From Clostridium vincentii (GTDB lineage: Bacteria; Bacillota; Clostridia; Clostridiales; Clostridiaceae), in assembly GCF_002995745.1 (NCBI RefSeq), contig NZ_PVXQ01000005.1:62001-126000 (forward strand): a DNA stretch of 64,000 nt. Direction: 5' to 3'. The position numbers and the translations under genes are program-made. A model generated the notes under the pieces. The model was not told where the DNA came from, did no database searches, and saw only the letters and a program-made list of their open reading frames with translations. The stretch's first letter is position 1, and every line of letters begins with the position of its first letter. This document shows positions 1 through 8,840 of the stretch, piece after piece.

Positions 1-278
1 AACCAGGATGCCCCATCGCATGACTGTAACCATCATCTAAATCTGCACACCGCGCCATCATTGTATGTACAAAAACAGCAGTATCAGAACCAGTTAAGAC
101 TTCTTTCTCTCCTATTAAAGGTACTAAATCTTCATTTTTCACTACAGTAGCGGCCAAAGACCATATTCCCATACGAATCCAATATTGCCTGTTTTCCTAC
201 CTCAATTGCTCTCTCTGATAAATCTTCATACCTAAGATTTGCTACATAATCTGCTAATCCATAAATTAAATAATCCAT
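1..278 (-). pseudogene. MmgE/PrpD family protein, 5' part, frameshifted and cut by the window edge
   Basis: Reading leftward from an ATG at 278, the first frame runs about 38 codons (beginning MDYLIYGLADYVANLRYEDL) and would hit TGA at 134-132. A one-base frame change near 155-170 restores a long second frame to the window edge. It includes the stretch RCADLDDGYSHAMGHPG, which matches the Asp-Asp...His-Pro-Gly signature of the MmgE/PrpD (2-methylcitrate dehydratase-like) family. Both halves look like one ancestral protein, so this is either a recent pseudogene or a base-call error. The enzyme's substrate cannot be told from this fragment. No ribosome site as strong as those of neighbouring genes is obvious upstream. 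Confidence 0.7.
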
Positions 279-580
279 AATCTTTTATCCTTTTCATCAC
301 ATTATTCTTTAATACACATTACTTTCTCTATAAAATTTCACCCAAACAGGTTGTGTTCATAAAATAATAGAAAGTATTGATTACAGATATCATAACAGAG
401 TAGTTTGCAATTTCTAAGCACATTTTATTTACATTTATGTAACTTTTATTTACAAGTAGACTTAAAAAGTTCACCCGCCTTTAAAAATAAAAGCAAACTT
501 TCTTAACATATTTCACTTAAGTTATAGGAGCAAAAATAGAGGCTACGTAACTGAGCACTTATCCTCTATATAGATTACCT
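279..580. other. Intergenic region between MmgE/PrpD fragment and HxlR gene
   Basis: These 302 bases hold no convincing gene on either strand. The only clear structure is the hairpin at 536-569 listed separately. The rest is AT-rich and presumably contains the promoter of the leftward MmgE/PrpD gene. Confidence 0.5.
536..569 (-). terminator. Terminator downstream of the HxlR gene
   Basis: Arms ATAGAGG and CCTCTAT are separated by 20 bases. On the minus strand they are followed by a T-run, 12 bases past the stop of the HxlR gene. The stem is short, so strength is uncertain. Confidence 0.5.
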
Positions 581-907
581 TTATATATCATCTCTATTTT
601 TCTTTGCCCAAGTACATAAATCCTTAATAACAGGAATAAAATCTATTCCTTTTTCTGTTAAAGTATATTCAACTTTCGGAGGAACTTGTGGATATTCCTT
701 TCTGTTTATAATTTTATCTGCCTCTAGTTCCTTAAGTTGATGACTCAGTACTTTATGTGTAATATTAGGTAATAATTGTTTTAATTCACCATAACGTAAT
801 ACTTCTTTTTTTCCAAGCCAATAAACTATCCTAATCTTCCATTTGCCCACAAAAATATTTAATGTATATTCAAATGATGGATTTTCTATACATTTATTTT
901 TTTCCAT
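581..907 (-). CDS. HxlR family winged-helix regulator
   Basis: The 108-residue protein fits the full length of the HxlR group of MarR-like winged-helix repressors. It shows the usual order: a Cys near the N-terminus (residue 6), the FVGKWK segment, the recognition region (ITHKVLSHQLKELEADKII), and the PPKVEYTLTEKG wing with the C-terminal helix. HxlR proteins often sense reactive electrophiles or oxidants through cysteine. It is divergent from two DJ-1/PfpI genes across a 111-base gap. That gap holds a small dyad (ACAAG/CTTGT, 939-954) and a TATAAT at 972, so it likely controls them and itself. Effector is unknown. Confidence 0.88.
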   Translation of the reverse strand: MEKNKCIENPSFEYTLNIFVGKWKIRIVYWLGKKEVLRYGELKQLLPNITHKVLSHQLKELEADKIINRKEYPQVPPKVEYTLTEKGIDFIPVIKDLCTWAKKNRDDI

Positions 908-1018
908 ATATACTTACCTCCAAGTTAGTATCTTTCTTACAAGTGCGTTCTTGTTTTACTTTATTAATTATTATAATATAACACTAAAGTAATTAATACA
1001 AAATACAAGGAGGACAAA

Positions 1019-1573
1019 ATGAAGAAAGTCGCAATTTTATTAGCTAATGGTTATGAAGAAAGTGAAACATTAACAATTGTAGATATCCTTCGCCGTGCTG
1101 AAATAATTTGTGATATGTTTAGTACTGGTGATTTAATGATTACAGGTTCTCATAATATTACTGTTTTGGCAGATAAATTAATAAATGATGAAATTCAGCA
1201 TTATGATATGATCGTTTTCCCAGGTGGATTACCCGGAGCTACAAATTTAGCATCAGATGAAAGGGTACTAGACCTAGTTAAATATTTTAATCAAGAACAC
1301 AAATTAATTGCAGCAATCTGTGCAGGTCCTCTCGTTTTAGCAGCAGCTGATATTATTAAAGAAAGAACTATTACTGCATATCCAGGATATGATCAAAAGG
1401 TAGGTGCTTGTAACTTCAAAGAAGATAATGTTGTTGTAGACGATAATATTATTACTAGCAGAGGTCCAGCAACTACATATGCTTTTGCATATAAATTAGT
1501 TGATGTTTTAGGTTTTGATAGTGAAGATGTTAAACAACGTATGGTTTATCGTAATGCATTTGACGCAGAATAG
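1019..1573 (+). CDS. DJ-1/PfpI family protein, copy 1
   Basis: This 184-residue protein is a single DJ-1/PfpI domain. The nucleophile-elbow cysteine is C101 in AAICAGP, and the partner acid is E16 in YEESETLTIVD, as in human DJ-1. The DJ-1 histidine after the elbow is not seen (the segment reads LAAADI). Family members act as deglycases, glyoxalases, chaperones or proteases, and the exact role here is not visible. A good AGGAGG-like site precedes the ATG. The gene is followed 15 bases later by a paralog in the same transcript, and an HxlR regulator reads away from it. Together this suggests an electrophile or oxidative stress response. Confidence 0.88.
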   Translation: MKKVAILLANGYEESETLTIVDILRRAEIICDMFSTGDLMITGSHNITVLADKLINDEIQHYDMIVFPGGLPGATNLASDERVLDLVKYFNQEHKLIAAICAGPLVLAAADIIKERTITAYPGYDQKVGACNFKEDNVVVDDNIITSRGPATTYAFAYKLVDVLGFDSEDVKQRMVYRNAFDAE

Positions 1574-1588
1574 AAGGAGGATTTAAGA

Positions 1589-2140
1589 ATGAGTAAAGTA
1601 GCAGTATTAATGGCTGAAGGTTTTGAAGAAGGCGAAACTATGACTATTGTTGATATCTTAAGAAGATCCGATATCACTTGCCATACTTTCTATTTTGGTG
1701 AAAACCTTGTAAAAGGAATGCATAATATGTCTATTCAAGCTGATAAGGCTTTTAGTGATAAAATAAAAGATTATGATATGATTGTTTTGCCCGGTGGTCG
1801 TCCAGGCGGACAAAACTTAAAAGAAAATCCTGCTGTAATTGAAATGGTTCAATATTTTAATGAAAATAATAAATATATCGCAGCAATGTGTTCAGGTACA
1901 ATTGTATTATCTGATGCTAAAGTAATAGAAGGTAAGCAAGTTACTGGATACAAAGGATATGCAGATAAACTAATCGGTGGTATATTCCAACAAGATGTAG
2001 TTGTCGCTGATAAAAATATAATTACAAGTCAAGGACCGGCAACACCTTATCCATTTGCATATAAAATCGCTGAAATTTTAGGAAAAGACACATCAATTTT
2101 ACGAGAACGTATGCTTTATAATATGGCCGGTGGCAAATAA
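1589..2140 (+). CDS. DJ-1/PfpI family protein, copy 2
   Basis: A 183-residue paralog of the preceding gene, colinear along its length, with the elbow cysteine C101 (AAMCSGT) and acid E16 (FEEGETMTIVD) both kept. It begins 15 bases after copy 1 behind a GGAGG site, so the two are co-transcribed. The pair probably arose by tandem duplication. Both active-site residues survive in each copy, but the residues around the cysteine differ (CAGP versus CSGT), which could mean different substrates. The operon ends at the hairpin 2167-2190. Confidence 0.88.
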   Translation: MSKVAVLMAEGFEEGETMTIVDILRRSDITCHTFYFGENLVKGMHNMSIQADKAFSDKIKDYDMIVLPGGRPGGQNLKENPAVIEMVQYFNENNKYIAAMCSGTIVLSDAKVIEGKQVTGYKGYADKLIGGIFQQDVVVADKNIITSQGPATPYPFAYKIAEILGKDTSILRERMLYNMAGGK

Positions 2141-2166
2141 ACCTTATTAACTCCCTCTTTTAAAAA

Positions 2167-2190
2167 GACCATCTCAATTTTGAGATGGTC
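2167..2190. terminator. Bidirectional terminator
   Basis: A perfect 10-bp stem GACCATCTCA/TGAGATGGTC with an ATTT loop lies between convergent genes. An A-run lies on the left and a T-rich stretch on the right, so it can serve both the DJ-1 operon and the leftward tocopherol-cyclase-like gene. Confidence 0.8.
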
Positions 2191-2214
2191 CCTTTATATA
2201 AAATACTCTGACAG

Positions 2215-3183
2215 TTAAAATCCTACAATTTCAATCCCAGCCATAGACCCAACGTCTTCATAAATACTATAATCTTGTTTATTATATAAATGGATTTTCA
2301 CTTCTCCCCATAATTCCTCTTTAATTACTTTTTGCATTTTACCTTTTTGTGGGGCTATTAATTCTCCCGCCTCCTTTAAAATTGCTTCTACCTTTAATAT
2401 CGCTTCACTATTTTCTAATGATAACATTACATTCTTATCAGTTATTTTATCAATTTTCAGCTTGCTATTATTATAAGTTGCAAATCTATATTCTTTTCCA
2501 TCTAGGGATAAGTTACATATAAATCCTCTAAAAGCTTTCTTCATAAAGGGTATATCTGCAATAGACGCAAAAATACTAGCAGTTTTATTCTTAAAATTAT
2601 TGCATTGTATCCACATATATTCTTTAGGGAAAGAGGTCCCCCAATCCTTCTCGATATAGCCATTTCCTTTAGTAAAATCTACATCTTCATTATTAATTTT
2701 TAATATCCCACCAAGGCTGTGATTCATGCTAATAACTCCATGATAACATTCCATTTTAGGAATGTACGCGAAAAATCCCATTATATTTGGCATTAAAATA
2801 GACTTCTCAATAGGAGTAAAGTCTCCTAATTCTAGAGTTCCTTCTATATTTATTTCATCATCTAATAGTTTTACTGAAACCATAGATTCCGAAAAAATAT
2901 TCTCTCCTACCTGTACACTGAAAGGACTATCCTTGAATTTAAAAGCTTCCAGTGGATATCTTAAATATCCTGTTTTTGTTATTCTATTGTTGTTTTCATC
3001 CATACGGACAAATATGTATTGAACAAAGCTATGCTCATCATTATCAAATAAACTAATTCCAGGTATAAAACTTATAACTCTTCTCTCATCCTGTGAAATT
3101 TGTTTATAGTACCATCCTTCAAAATAATGTTTTTTCTTAAGATCTCCTTGAAACAATATAGGATATTTAATTTTTCTTAACAT
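2215..3183 (-). CDS. Tocopherol cyclase-like family protein
   Basis: The 322-residue protein shows the family landmarks YFEGWYYK near residue 20 and GNGYIEKDWGTSFP near residue 175. These mark the tocopherol-cyclase-like (lipocalin-type) family that also occurs in bacteria without tocopherol. No signal peptide or membrane segment is evident. In clostridia the substrate is unknown, and a lipid or isoprenoid role is only inference. Its start overlaps the end of the upstream aromatic-acid-exporter-like gene by 17 bases, so the two are probably translated as a coupled pair. Confidence 0.8.
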   Translation of the reverse strand: MLRKIKYPILFQGDLKKKHYFEGWYYKQISQDERRVISFIPGISLFDNDEHSFVQYIFVRMDENNNRITKTGYLRYPLEAFKFKDSPFSVQVGENIFSESMVSVKLLDDEINIEGTLELGDFTPIEKSILMPNIMGFFAYIPKMECYHGVISMNHSLGGILKINNEDVDFTKGNGYIEKDWGTSFPKEYMWIQCNNFKNKTASIFASIADIPFMKKAFRGFICNLSLDGKEYRFATYNNSKLKIDKITDKNVMLSLENSEAILKVEAILKEAGELIAPQKGKMQKVIKEELWGEVKIHLYNKQDYSIYEDVGSMAGIEIVGF

Positions 3184-4162
3184 GATATCTCACCCCGACC
3201 TCATTAGCAAAAACTTCTTTAAATTCCTTCTTAATAATCAAAAAATCCTCTAAATCATTTAAAAATTGAAATAACAAAGCCCTATTTTCAAATTCTTTCC
3301 TACTCTGTGGTAGTTCCATCATTTCATAATCCTTCCTAAGGAAAGACATCTCATTAATCAGCTGAATACAATCATTATCTTCATGAATATTCATTGCAAC
3401 ATTACTTGTGAATTCTGATAATATTCTGGTTTGTTCATAGGTCATATAAAACCTTGAAAAATGTCTTTTCATTCTTTTTATAGCATCTAACTGTGTTGTT
3501 CTCATATCAATATAACTTATATAATAATTATCATCTTTAAATAAATGATTGTTATTTATTCTTTGTGTCATAAATTTAGTATCTTTAATTAGTTCTTCAA
3601 CCTTGAAGAATACTTCTTGTTCATGAATCGGTACAGCTTGGGTAACCAAACTTACTGCCATATCTGATAATATTAATCTATATTGTTCTTCTATTTTCAC
3701 TTTATTCTTTTCAAAATCTTTCTCTAGTGATGCTGTATATAAATTAAACAGCATTGCAACTCCAATTCCTATTATTGTTAACTTACCTTCATTTATAATC
3801 CAAGAAAAATCAATATTTAAACTTATTAAAAGATGGGTTGATAATACTGCCCCAATAACCATTCCTTCTTCTATTTTTAAAATCTTAGTTATCGGTATAA
3901 ATATAAGCAAAAATACTCCAAATACTATGGGGTTATTTCCAAAGACTATATATAAAGTGAAGGATAAAAGTATAGCTAAAGTGGAGGATATTATTCTTCT
4001 ACCTCCAACTAATAAAGCTTCTTTCTTTGTATCCTGAATACTTAATATTGCGATTATGCCTGAAGTTACTCCAAATTCTAATCCCATATAATTTGATATA
4101 AGAATAGCTATTGTAGCTGATATTGCTATCTTAACTGTTGTTGATTGTAAATATTTCATCAT
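3167..4162 (-). CDS. Aromatic acid exporter (ArAE) family membrane protein
   Basis: The 331-residue protein has an N-terminal block of about four to five hydrophobic helices (residues 8-145). The GLEFGVTSGIIAILSIQDTKKEA region is typical of the ArAE_1/DUF939 family. It is followed by a long cytosolic helical domain with a C-terminal extension. Family members are thought to export aromatic acids or related compounds, but few have been tested. It is the first gene of a two-gene leftward unit with the tocopherol-cyclase-like gene. A DeoR regulator reads away from it across 150 bases and could control it. Confidence 0.82.
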   Translation of the reverse strand: MMKYLQSTTVKIAISATIAILISNYMGLEFGVTSGIIAILSIQDTKKEALLVGGRRIISSTLAILLSFTLYIVFGNNPIVFGVFLLIFIPITKILKIEEGMVIGAVLSTHLLISLNIDFSWIINEGKLTIIGIGVAMLFNLYTASLEKDFEKNKVKIEEQYRLILSDMAVSLVTQAVPIHEQEVFFKVEELIKDTKFMTQRINNNHLFKDDNYYISYIDMRTTQLDAIKRMKRHFSRFYMTYEQTRILSEFTSNVAMNIHEDNDCIQLINEMSFLRKDYEMMELPQSRKEFENRALLFQFLNDLEDFLIIKKEFKEVFANEVGVRYHVKKN

Positions 4163-4311
4163 CTCTGTATTCTTCCCCTAACTATCATAATAATATGGTG
4201 TTTTTTAAACTGTTTTGTATATATTTTTCTTATTGTCTATTATTTGAGATTATTATATAATATAATTAACGACCTTTCAATAAGAATCACTAGGATTCTT
4301 GAGGTGTATTT

Positions 4312-5109
4312 ATGAAAATTTCAAAAAGAGAAGGAGTTGGTTCTGATATGTTTGATGAAGAAAGACTAGAAGAGCTTTTAAAAATACTTAAAATTCAAGG
4401 GAACTTAAAGGTTAAAGATCTCAGTTCAAAATTTAATGTTACAGAAGATTGCATAAGAAAAGATTTAAATGTACTTGAGACCCAAGGACATTTAAAAAGA
4501 ACCTCTGATGGTGCTGTTCAGTTAAGAGAATCCTCTCATAACTATGATTTTACTCTTAGAAAGGATATTGATATTTTAAAGAAAAATATCATCGCTATGA
4601 AAGCATTCAATATTATACAAGAACGGGAAACTATTTTTCTGGATATGTCTACTACTAACCTATTACTTTCAAAGCTTCTTGCCAAAAGTAAAAAAAGACT
4701 AACTGTAGTAACCAATATGTTAGAAATTCTTAATGTACTTTCTAAAGAAAATAATATAACAGTAATCTCATCTGGGGGAGTTGTAAATAAGTATCTTGGT
4801 GGTTTTACTGGAATATCAGCAATAGAATTTATATCAAACTATAAATTTGATAGAACTTTTATAGGCCTCCGTGGTGTTGATGTTTTTGACCGAAGTTTAA
4901 CTAACTTTGAAATTGAAGATGGAATTACAAAAAAAGCAGTTCTTGATTCTGGAAAAAAGAACTATATAATTATGGAGAATAGAAAGTTTCATTTCGATGG
5001 TAATTATAAATTTGCAACTTTAGATGATATAGATTATATAATAACAGATGAGATGCCCGGGGAAGAAATTAGGGTTGTTCTTGAAGAATTCAATATTGAA
5101 CTAATTTAA
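4312..5109 (+). CDS. DeoR family transcriptional regulator
   Basis: The protein has an N-terminal winged helix-turn-helix (EERLEELLKILKIQGNLKVK... recognition near DCIRKDLNVLE) and a C-terminal sugar-phosphate-binding DeoR sensor domain (TIFLDMSTTN, SSGGVVNKYLGGFTG). Such repressors usually respond to a phosphorylated sugar intermediate. Two starts are possible. The ATG at 4312 has GAGGTG five bases upstream. The ATG at 4348 (MFDEERLEE, the usual DeoR beginning) has AAGGAG eleven bases upstream. No sugar operon is adjacent, so its target is unclear, and the divergent ArAE/tocopherol-cyclase-like pair is one candidate. Confidence 0.85.
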   Translation: MKISKREGVGSDMFDEERLEELLKILKIQGNLKVKDLSSKFNVTEDCIRKDLNVLETQGHLKRTSDGAVQLRESSHNYDFTLRKDIDILKKNIIAMKAFNIIQERETIFLDMSTTNLLLSKLLAKSKKRLTVVTNMLEILNVLSKENNITVISSGGVVNKYLGGFTGISAIEFISNYKFDRTFIGLRGVDVFDRSLTNFEIEDGITKKAVLDSGKKNYIIMENRKFHFDGNYKFATLDDIDYIITDEMPGEEIRVVLEEFNIELI

Positions 5110-5111
5110 AA

Positions 5112-5137
5112 AAGCCCTCCATATCTTTGGAGGGCTT
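5112..5137. terminator. Terminator after DeoR gene
   Basis: Stem AAGCCCTCC/GGAGGGCTT with an 8-base loop directly follows the DeoR stop. An A-run is on the left and a T-rich tail on the right, so it may also serve the leftward subtilase gene. Confidence 0.8.
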
Positions 5138-5209
5138 AATTTATGTACTTGATAAAAATTCATTACTGAATTATCAGGCTCTTTCTTATAGTAATTATCT
5201 CTAAATACC

Positions 5210-7486
5210 TTAACTATTCTTTACAATTTTTATCCTAATAGCTTCTAGCCTTAAACTTTTTGCTGTAGTTCCAGCTAATTCTCCATCATATACCCAATTC
5301 TGCCAACCTATATTTTGGACATGTACTTGATAGACTATTTTATATCCCGGCGCATTCTCAAGCACCATTTTTATTCCCTCGACCCTAAGAAATCTGCCTT
5401 GTGTTCCAATTAAAGTTCCATCATATACCCAATCTTGCCAACCTATATTTTGGACATGTGCTTGATATTTTATCTTTGCTCCCTCTGGTGCATTTCTTAA
5501 ATTTATTTTCAATGCTTCCATTCTAAATCCTTGCCCTTGTGTCCCTGATAATTCATTATCTATAACAGTTTGATTCCATCCTATGTTTTGAACATGGGAT
5601 GAGTATGAAACTCCCATAGGAACATCACTAGATTTGACCACCTTAATTTTAAGTGCCTCTATTCTAAGACCTTTTCCCGTAGTTCCTGATAACTCTCCAT
5701 TGTATACCCAAGCTTGCCATCCTATATTTTGTACATGTGCTTCATAAGCTATACTATATCCTGGAGCATTTTCAAGAACTATTCTTATCCCCTCTACTCT
5801 AAGAGCTTTCCCTTCTGTTCCAGCTAATTTCCCATCATATACCCAATCTTGCCATCCTATGTTTTTTACATGGACTTGATATTTTATCTTTGCTCCAGCT
5901 GGTGCATTTTCTAAATTTATTTTTAATGCCTCCATTCTAAGTTCTTGTCCTTCTGTTCCAGCTAACTTTCCATCATTCACATAATTCTGCCAACCTATCT
6001 TTTCAACATGGCTTTGATATTTTACACTTAACACATTTGAATTTATTATATGTACAGAAGCTATTGAAATTAAATTCCCTAATTTTGTTTTTGCAGTAAT
6101 CGTAGCATCTCCCATTGAAATTCCTTTTACAATTCCAGTTTGATCCACCATAGCTATACCAGCATTACTACTGCTCCATATAATATTTTTATCAATAACA
6201 TCATCAGGAGTTATAATTGCAGTCAATAAGCTTGTCTCATTTATATTTATATTTACATTGTCTTGCTGTATTTTAATTGATTGTGGTGCAAGCACATTAC
6301 TTATACTCTTATAAGCATCAACTTTTCCATAACCGAAATAATTATCTCGTCCAACAGTACCTAAATCTAATGAATTATTTTGTAAAATACTCTTTATTTC
6401 CTGTGGACTTAAATCTGGCCTTACACTTTTTATAATAGCTACCATTGCAGATACAATAGGTGTAGAAAATGATGTTCCACTGTAATAACTATAGCCTCCT
6501 GAAAGGTTAGTAGTTAATATATTTTGCCCCGGTGCACTTAATGATACTTTATTATTATAATTCGAAAATCCAGCCTTATTATTATTTTGATCAGTTGCTC
6601 CTACAGCGATAACATTATCGTAGGATGCAGGATACTCATAGGAAGAATCTCCATCATTTCCTGCAGATGCTACAACTACTATCCCATTATTAATAGCTTT
6701 TTGAATTTCTTCATTCTCAATCTCAGAGTAGTAACTACTACCCATACTCAAATTAATAACGTCTACATCTTTTTCTATAGCGTACTCTACAGCCCTTAAC
6801 ATATCTGAAAGATAACTCCATCCATTACTATCCGAAGTTTTCAAAGGTAAAATTTTTATAGGCATATTAGACTGAAGTCCTACTATTCCCTTTGAATTAT
6901 TAGAATTAGCATTTATTATTCCAGCTACCCCTGTTCCATGACCATTATCATCATAAACATCTGTACTATTATTGTAAAAATTATATCCTCCATCTAAAAT
7001 CATCCCTTTAAGATCTTCATGATTATAATTTATACCTGAATCTATCACTGCTATTGTTACATTTTTCTTAGAAATAATATTATAATCCCACAACTTTGGA
7101 AAGTTAATATTAGGTATGTACCATTGACTTGTATACTTCGGATCATTTGGCACTGCCTCAATTTTTAATAATTTATCCTCTTCTACTTTTTCAATATTAG
7201 GATTTGATTTTAAGTCATCATATACTTTTTTCTTATCTTCAGAACTATTGGTATCTATTATATCTACTTTTTCATTTATTTTTTCTATGGATTTGATACT
7301 ATTTGATGAATCAGTATTAACCTTTAACTCTTCCTGAGGCTCTTTATATTTAATAATAATTTTATTAGATTCATTATTGCTAATGTTATTTACATCTATC
7401 TCTTTCGCATTAGCTAAATTAATATTTAAACTTAATATATAATACAAACCTAAAAATAAAGCACCTATCTTTTTAATATTTTTCAT
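5210..7486 (-). CDS. Secreted S8 subtilisin-like protease with Big_2 and six ChW repeats
   Basis: An extracellular serine protease. Numbering from the far upstream GTG at 7504, the catalytic triad is D155 (AVIDSG), H189 (NGHGTGVAG) and S345 (SGTSFSTP), with oxyanion N283. A signal peptide precedes a propeptide-like region (about 45-115). A Big_2 Ig-like domain spans about 405-488, and six ChW repeats, each with a GW motif (HVQNIGWQ..), fill 494-764. ChW repeats are clostridial surface modules that likely bind cell wall or other surface ligands. I place the start at the ATG at 7486, because GGTGGGTG just upstream fits as its ribosome site. The gene is monocistronic. Substrate is unknown. Confidence 0.9.
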   Translation of the reverse strand: MKNIKKIGALFLGLYYILSLNINLANAKEIDVNNISNNESNKIIIKYKEPQEELKVNTDSSNSIKSIEKINEKVDIIDTNSSEDKKKVYDDLKSNPNIEKVEEDKLLKIEAVPNDPKYTSQWYIPNINFPKLWDYNIISKKNVTIAVIDSGINYNHEDLKGMILDGGYNFYNNSTDVYDDNGHGTGVAGIINANSNNSKGIVGLQSNMPIKILPLKTSDSNGWSYLSDMLRAVEYAIEKDVDVINLSMGSSYYSEIENEEIQKAINNGIVVVASAGNDGDSSYEYPASYDNVIAVGATDQNNNKAGFSNYNNKVSLSAPGQNILTTNLSGGYSYYSGTSFSTPIVSAMVAIIKSVRPDLSPQEIKSILQNNSLDLGTVGRDNYFGYGKVDAYKSISNVLAPQSIKIQQDNVNININETSLLTAIITPDDVIDKNIIWSSSNAGIAMVDQTGIVKGISMGDATITAKTKLGNLISIASVHIINSNVLSVKYQSHVEKIGWQNYVNDGKLAGTEGQELRMEALKINLENAPAGAKIKYQVHVKNIGWQDWVYDGKLAGTEGKALRVEGIRIVLENAPGYSIAYEAHVQNIGWQAWVYNGELSGTTGKGLRIEALKIKVVKSSDVPMGVSYSSHVQNIGWNQTVIDNELSGTQGQGFRMEALKINLRNAPEGAKIKYQAHVQNIGWQDWVYDGTLIGTQGRFLRVEGIKMVLENAPGYKIVYQVHVQNIGWQNWVYDGELAGTTAKSLRLEAIRIKIVKNS
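5213..6023 (-). repeat. Six ChW repeats arranged as a duplicated three-repeat block
   Basis: Each repeat is about 45 residues around a GW core. Repeats 1 and 4 share RMEALKINL.NAP.GAKIKY. Repeats 2 and 5 share RVEGI...VLENAPGY. Repeats 3 and 6 share GTT.K.LR.EA..IK.VK. This pattern indicates that a block of three was duplicated as a unit. Confidence 0.8.
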
Positions 7487-7723
7487 GTTTTTTACACCCA
7501 CCATATTTTTTTGTTTATTTAGAAACTTAAACTTTTACTATGATTTTTACATTAATATATCATTTGAAATTAAGCAAAGATTATAAGCTTGTCCCAACAA
7601 ATGAACTCAACTACTACTGGCTTTATAAGCTTTATTTTAACATGCTCTTATATTAAAATAAAGCTTATATAGCTATTGCAAATTATTTATTTATTCCCAA
7701 TTTATTAAAATTCCACGCAAAAA

Positions 7724-7749
7724 AAAGCTGCAGTATAAACTACAGCTTT
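7724..7749 (-). terminator. Terminator of the zinc-ribbon gene
   Basis: On the minus strand the arms AAAGCTGTAG and CTGCAGCTTT are followed by a run of eight Ts, 15 bases past the stop of the small zinc-ribbon gene. One mispair is tolerated in the stem. Confidence 0.8.
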
Positions 7750-7763
7750 GTAACAATCTAAAA

Positions 7764-7916
7764 TTATCTTCTATTTTGTTCTTTCTTAGCTCTTCTACAA
7801 GAAATACATCTTGTTGGTTCGTTCTCGAATCCCTTTTCTTTGTAAAATTCTTGTTCTCCTACTGAGAATATGAATTCAGCACCACAATCTTTACATATTA
7901 TAGTCTTATCTGTCAT
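7764..7916 (-). CDS. Small zinc-ribbon domain protein
   Basis: A 50-residue protein starting at ATG 7916 behind a GGAGGAAT ribosome site. It carries two cysteine pairs, CKDCG near residue 8 and CISC near residue 37, in the layout of the short zinc-ribbon (zf-trcl type) proteins common in clostridia. The intervening FSVGEQEFYKEKGF segment is also typical. It probably binds one zinc ion. The cellular role is not known. It sits alone between the subtilase and an HxlR gene and has its own terminator. Confidence 0.85.
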   Translation of the reverse strand: MTDKTIICKDCGAEFIFSVGEQEFYKEKGFENEPTRCISCRRAKKEQNRR

Positions 7917-8162
7917 AATTATTCCTCCTAAATTTAAAGATTCTAAATTGATAATAATCCCTGAATTAAGAGAAACTAATTATCCAAATGAAACTTCTTT
8001 TATTTCGTAACATTTCTGCTACTTATTCATAATAACATATATATATATATATTGCAACATCTTTTTTTATTAATACTGCTATCTTTAAAGTTGGTATACT
8101 AAAATAAGCCACTTACTTTTATTAACTATATGTGATAAAATAGTACCAGGTGGTGATTTGAC

Positions 8163-8471
8163 ATGGATAAATATCACATGTGCCCAAAGTTTGAATCTGC
8201 TTTTGAATTATTGGGAAAAAGATGGACTGGATTAATTATAAGAACATTATTAAGTGGAAAGAAAAGATTTTCTGAGATATCAGAAATAATTCCTAATATG
8301 AGTGCTCGTATGCTTACTGAAAGATTTAAGGAGCTTGAGAAGGAAAAAATTATTATTAGGACTGTTTATCCAGAAACTCCTGTCCGTATAGAATATGAAC
8401 TCACAAAAAAAGGAACTGAACTTCAGGCTGCTATGGATGAAATTCAACAGTGGGCAGAAAAATGGAGCTAA
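8163..8471 (+). CDS. HxlR family winged-helix regulator
   Basis: The 102-residue protein is full length for HxlR, with the conserved N-terminal Cys (MCPKFESAF), the LLGKRWTGLIIRTLL segment, helix-turn-helix (SARMLTERFKELEKEKII) and wing (PETPVRIEYELTKKG). RBS AGGTGG lies eight bases upstream of the ATG. It is about 500 bases upstream of an Frm2-type nitroreductase on the same strand but has its own terminator. A regulatory link to the nitroreductase is plausible, not shown. It is clearly different in sequence from the other HxlR protein at 581-907. Confidence 0.88.
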   Translation: MDKYHMCPKFESAFELLGKRWTGLIIRTLLSGKKRFSEISEIIPNMSARMLTERFKELEKEKIIIRTVYPETPVRIEYELTKKGTELQAAMDEIQQWAEKWS

Positions 8472-8495
8472 TGAAAATGCTTGTAAGGATTCAAT

Positions 8496-8528
8496 AAAGA
8501 ATTTCCTATTAAAATTAGGAGATTCTTT
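8496..8528 (+). terminator. Terminator after the second HxlR gene
   Basis: Near-perfect 13-bp stem AAAGAATTTCCTA/TAGGAGATTCTTT followed by ATTTTTTTATG. It lies 25 bases past the HxlR stop. Confidence 0.85.
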
Positions 8529-8762
8529 ATTTTTTTATGTAAAAGTATAATCCTTTTAGATTATTATATATATTTTATTTATCTATTGACTAATGAAAAT
8601 GTATATGTGATAATAAATTTATAGTTAGTTACTAAATATAACTTACTATAATAAATAATGTTAATAATTTTTTTAAAGCTCATACAATAATAATATATAT
8701 AGCAGAACTTTACTTTCATAGCAGTTAAATGTGTGGATAAAGTTTGAAAGGAGATATGTAAA

Positions 8763-8840
8763 ATGTTAAGAAATATAGAAGGAACCTCTACAATAAATAA
8801 TATTGAATTAGCTGATAGAGATGGAATGGAAATTATTTAA
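8763..8840 (+). CDS. Possible 25-residue small ORF
   Basis: An ATG at 8763 lies six bases after a strong AAAGGAGA site and opens 25 codons (MLRNIEGTSTINNIELADRD...) before TAA. Reading past that stop in the same frame gives another 22 codons, so it could be the front end of a decayed gene. No family is recognised. It occupies the otherwise empty 8529-8972 region ahead of the nitroreductase. The strong ribosome site is the main support. Confidence 0.3.
   Translation: MLRNIEGTSTINNIELADRDGMEII

Noticed and set aside
8034-8056. Alternating TA tract
   Set aside because: A simple AT dinucleotide stretch in a promoter-like region, with no evidence of function or repeat expansion.
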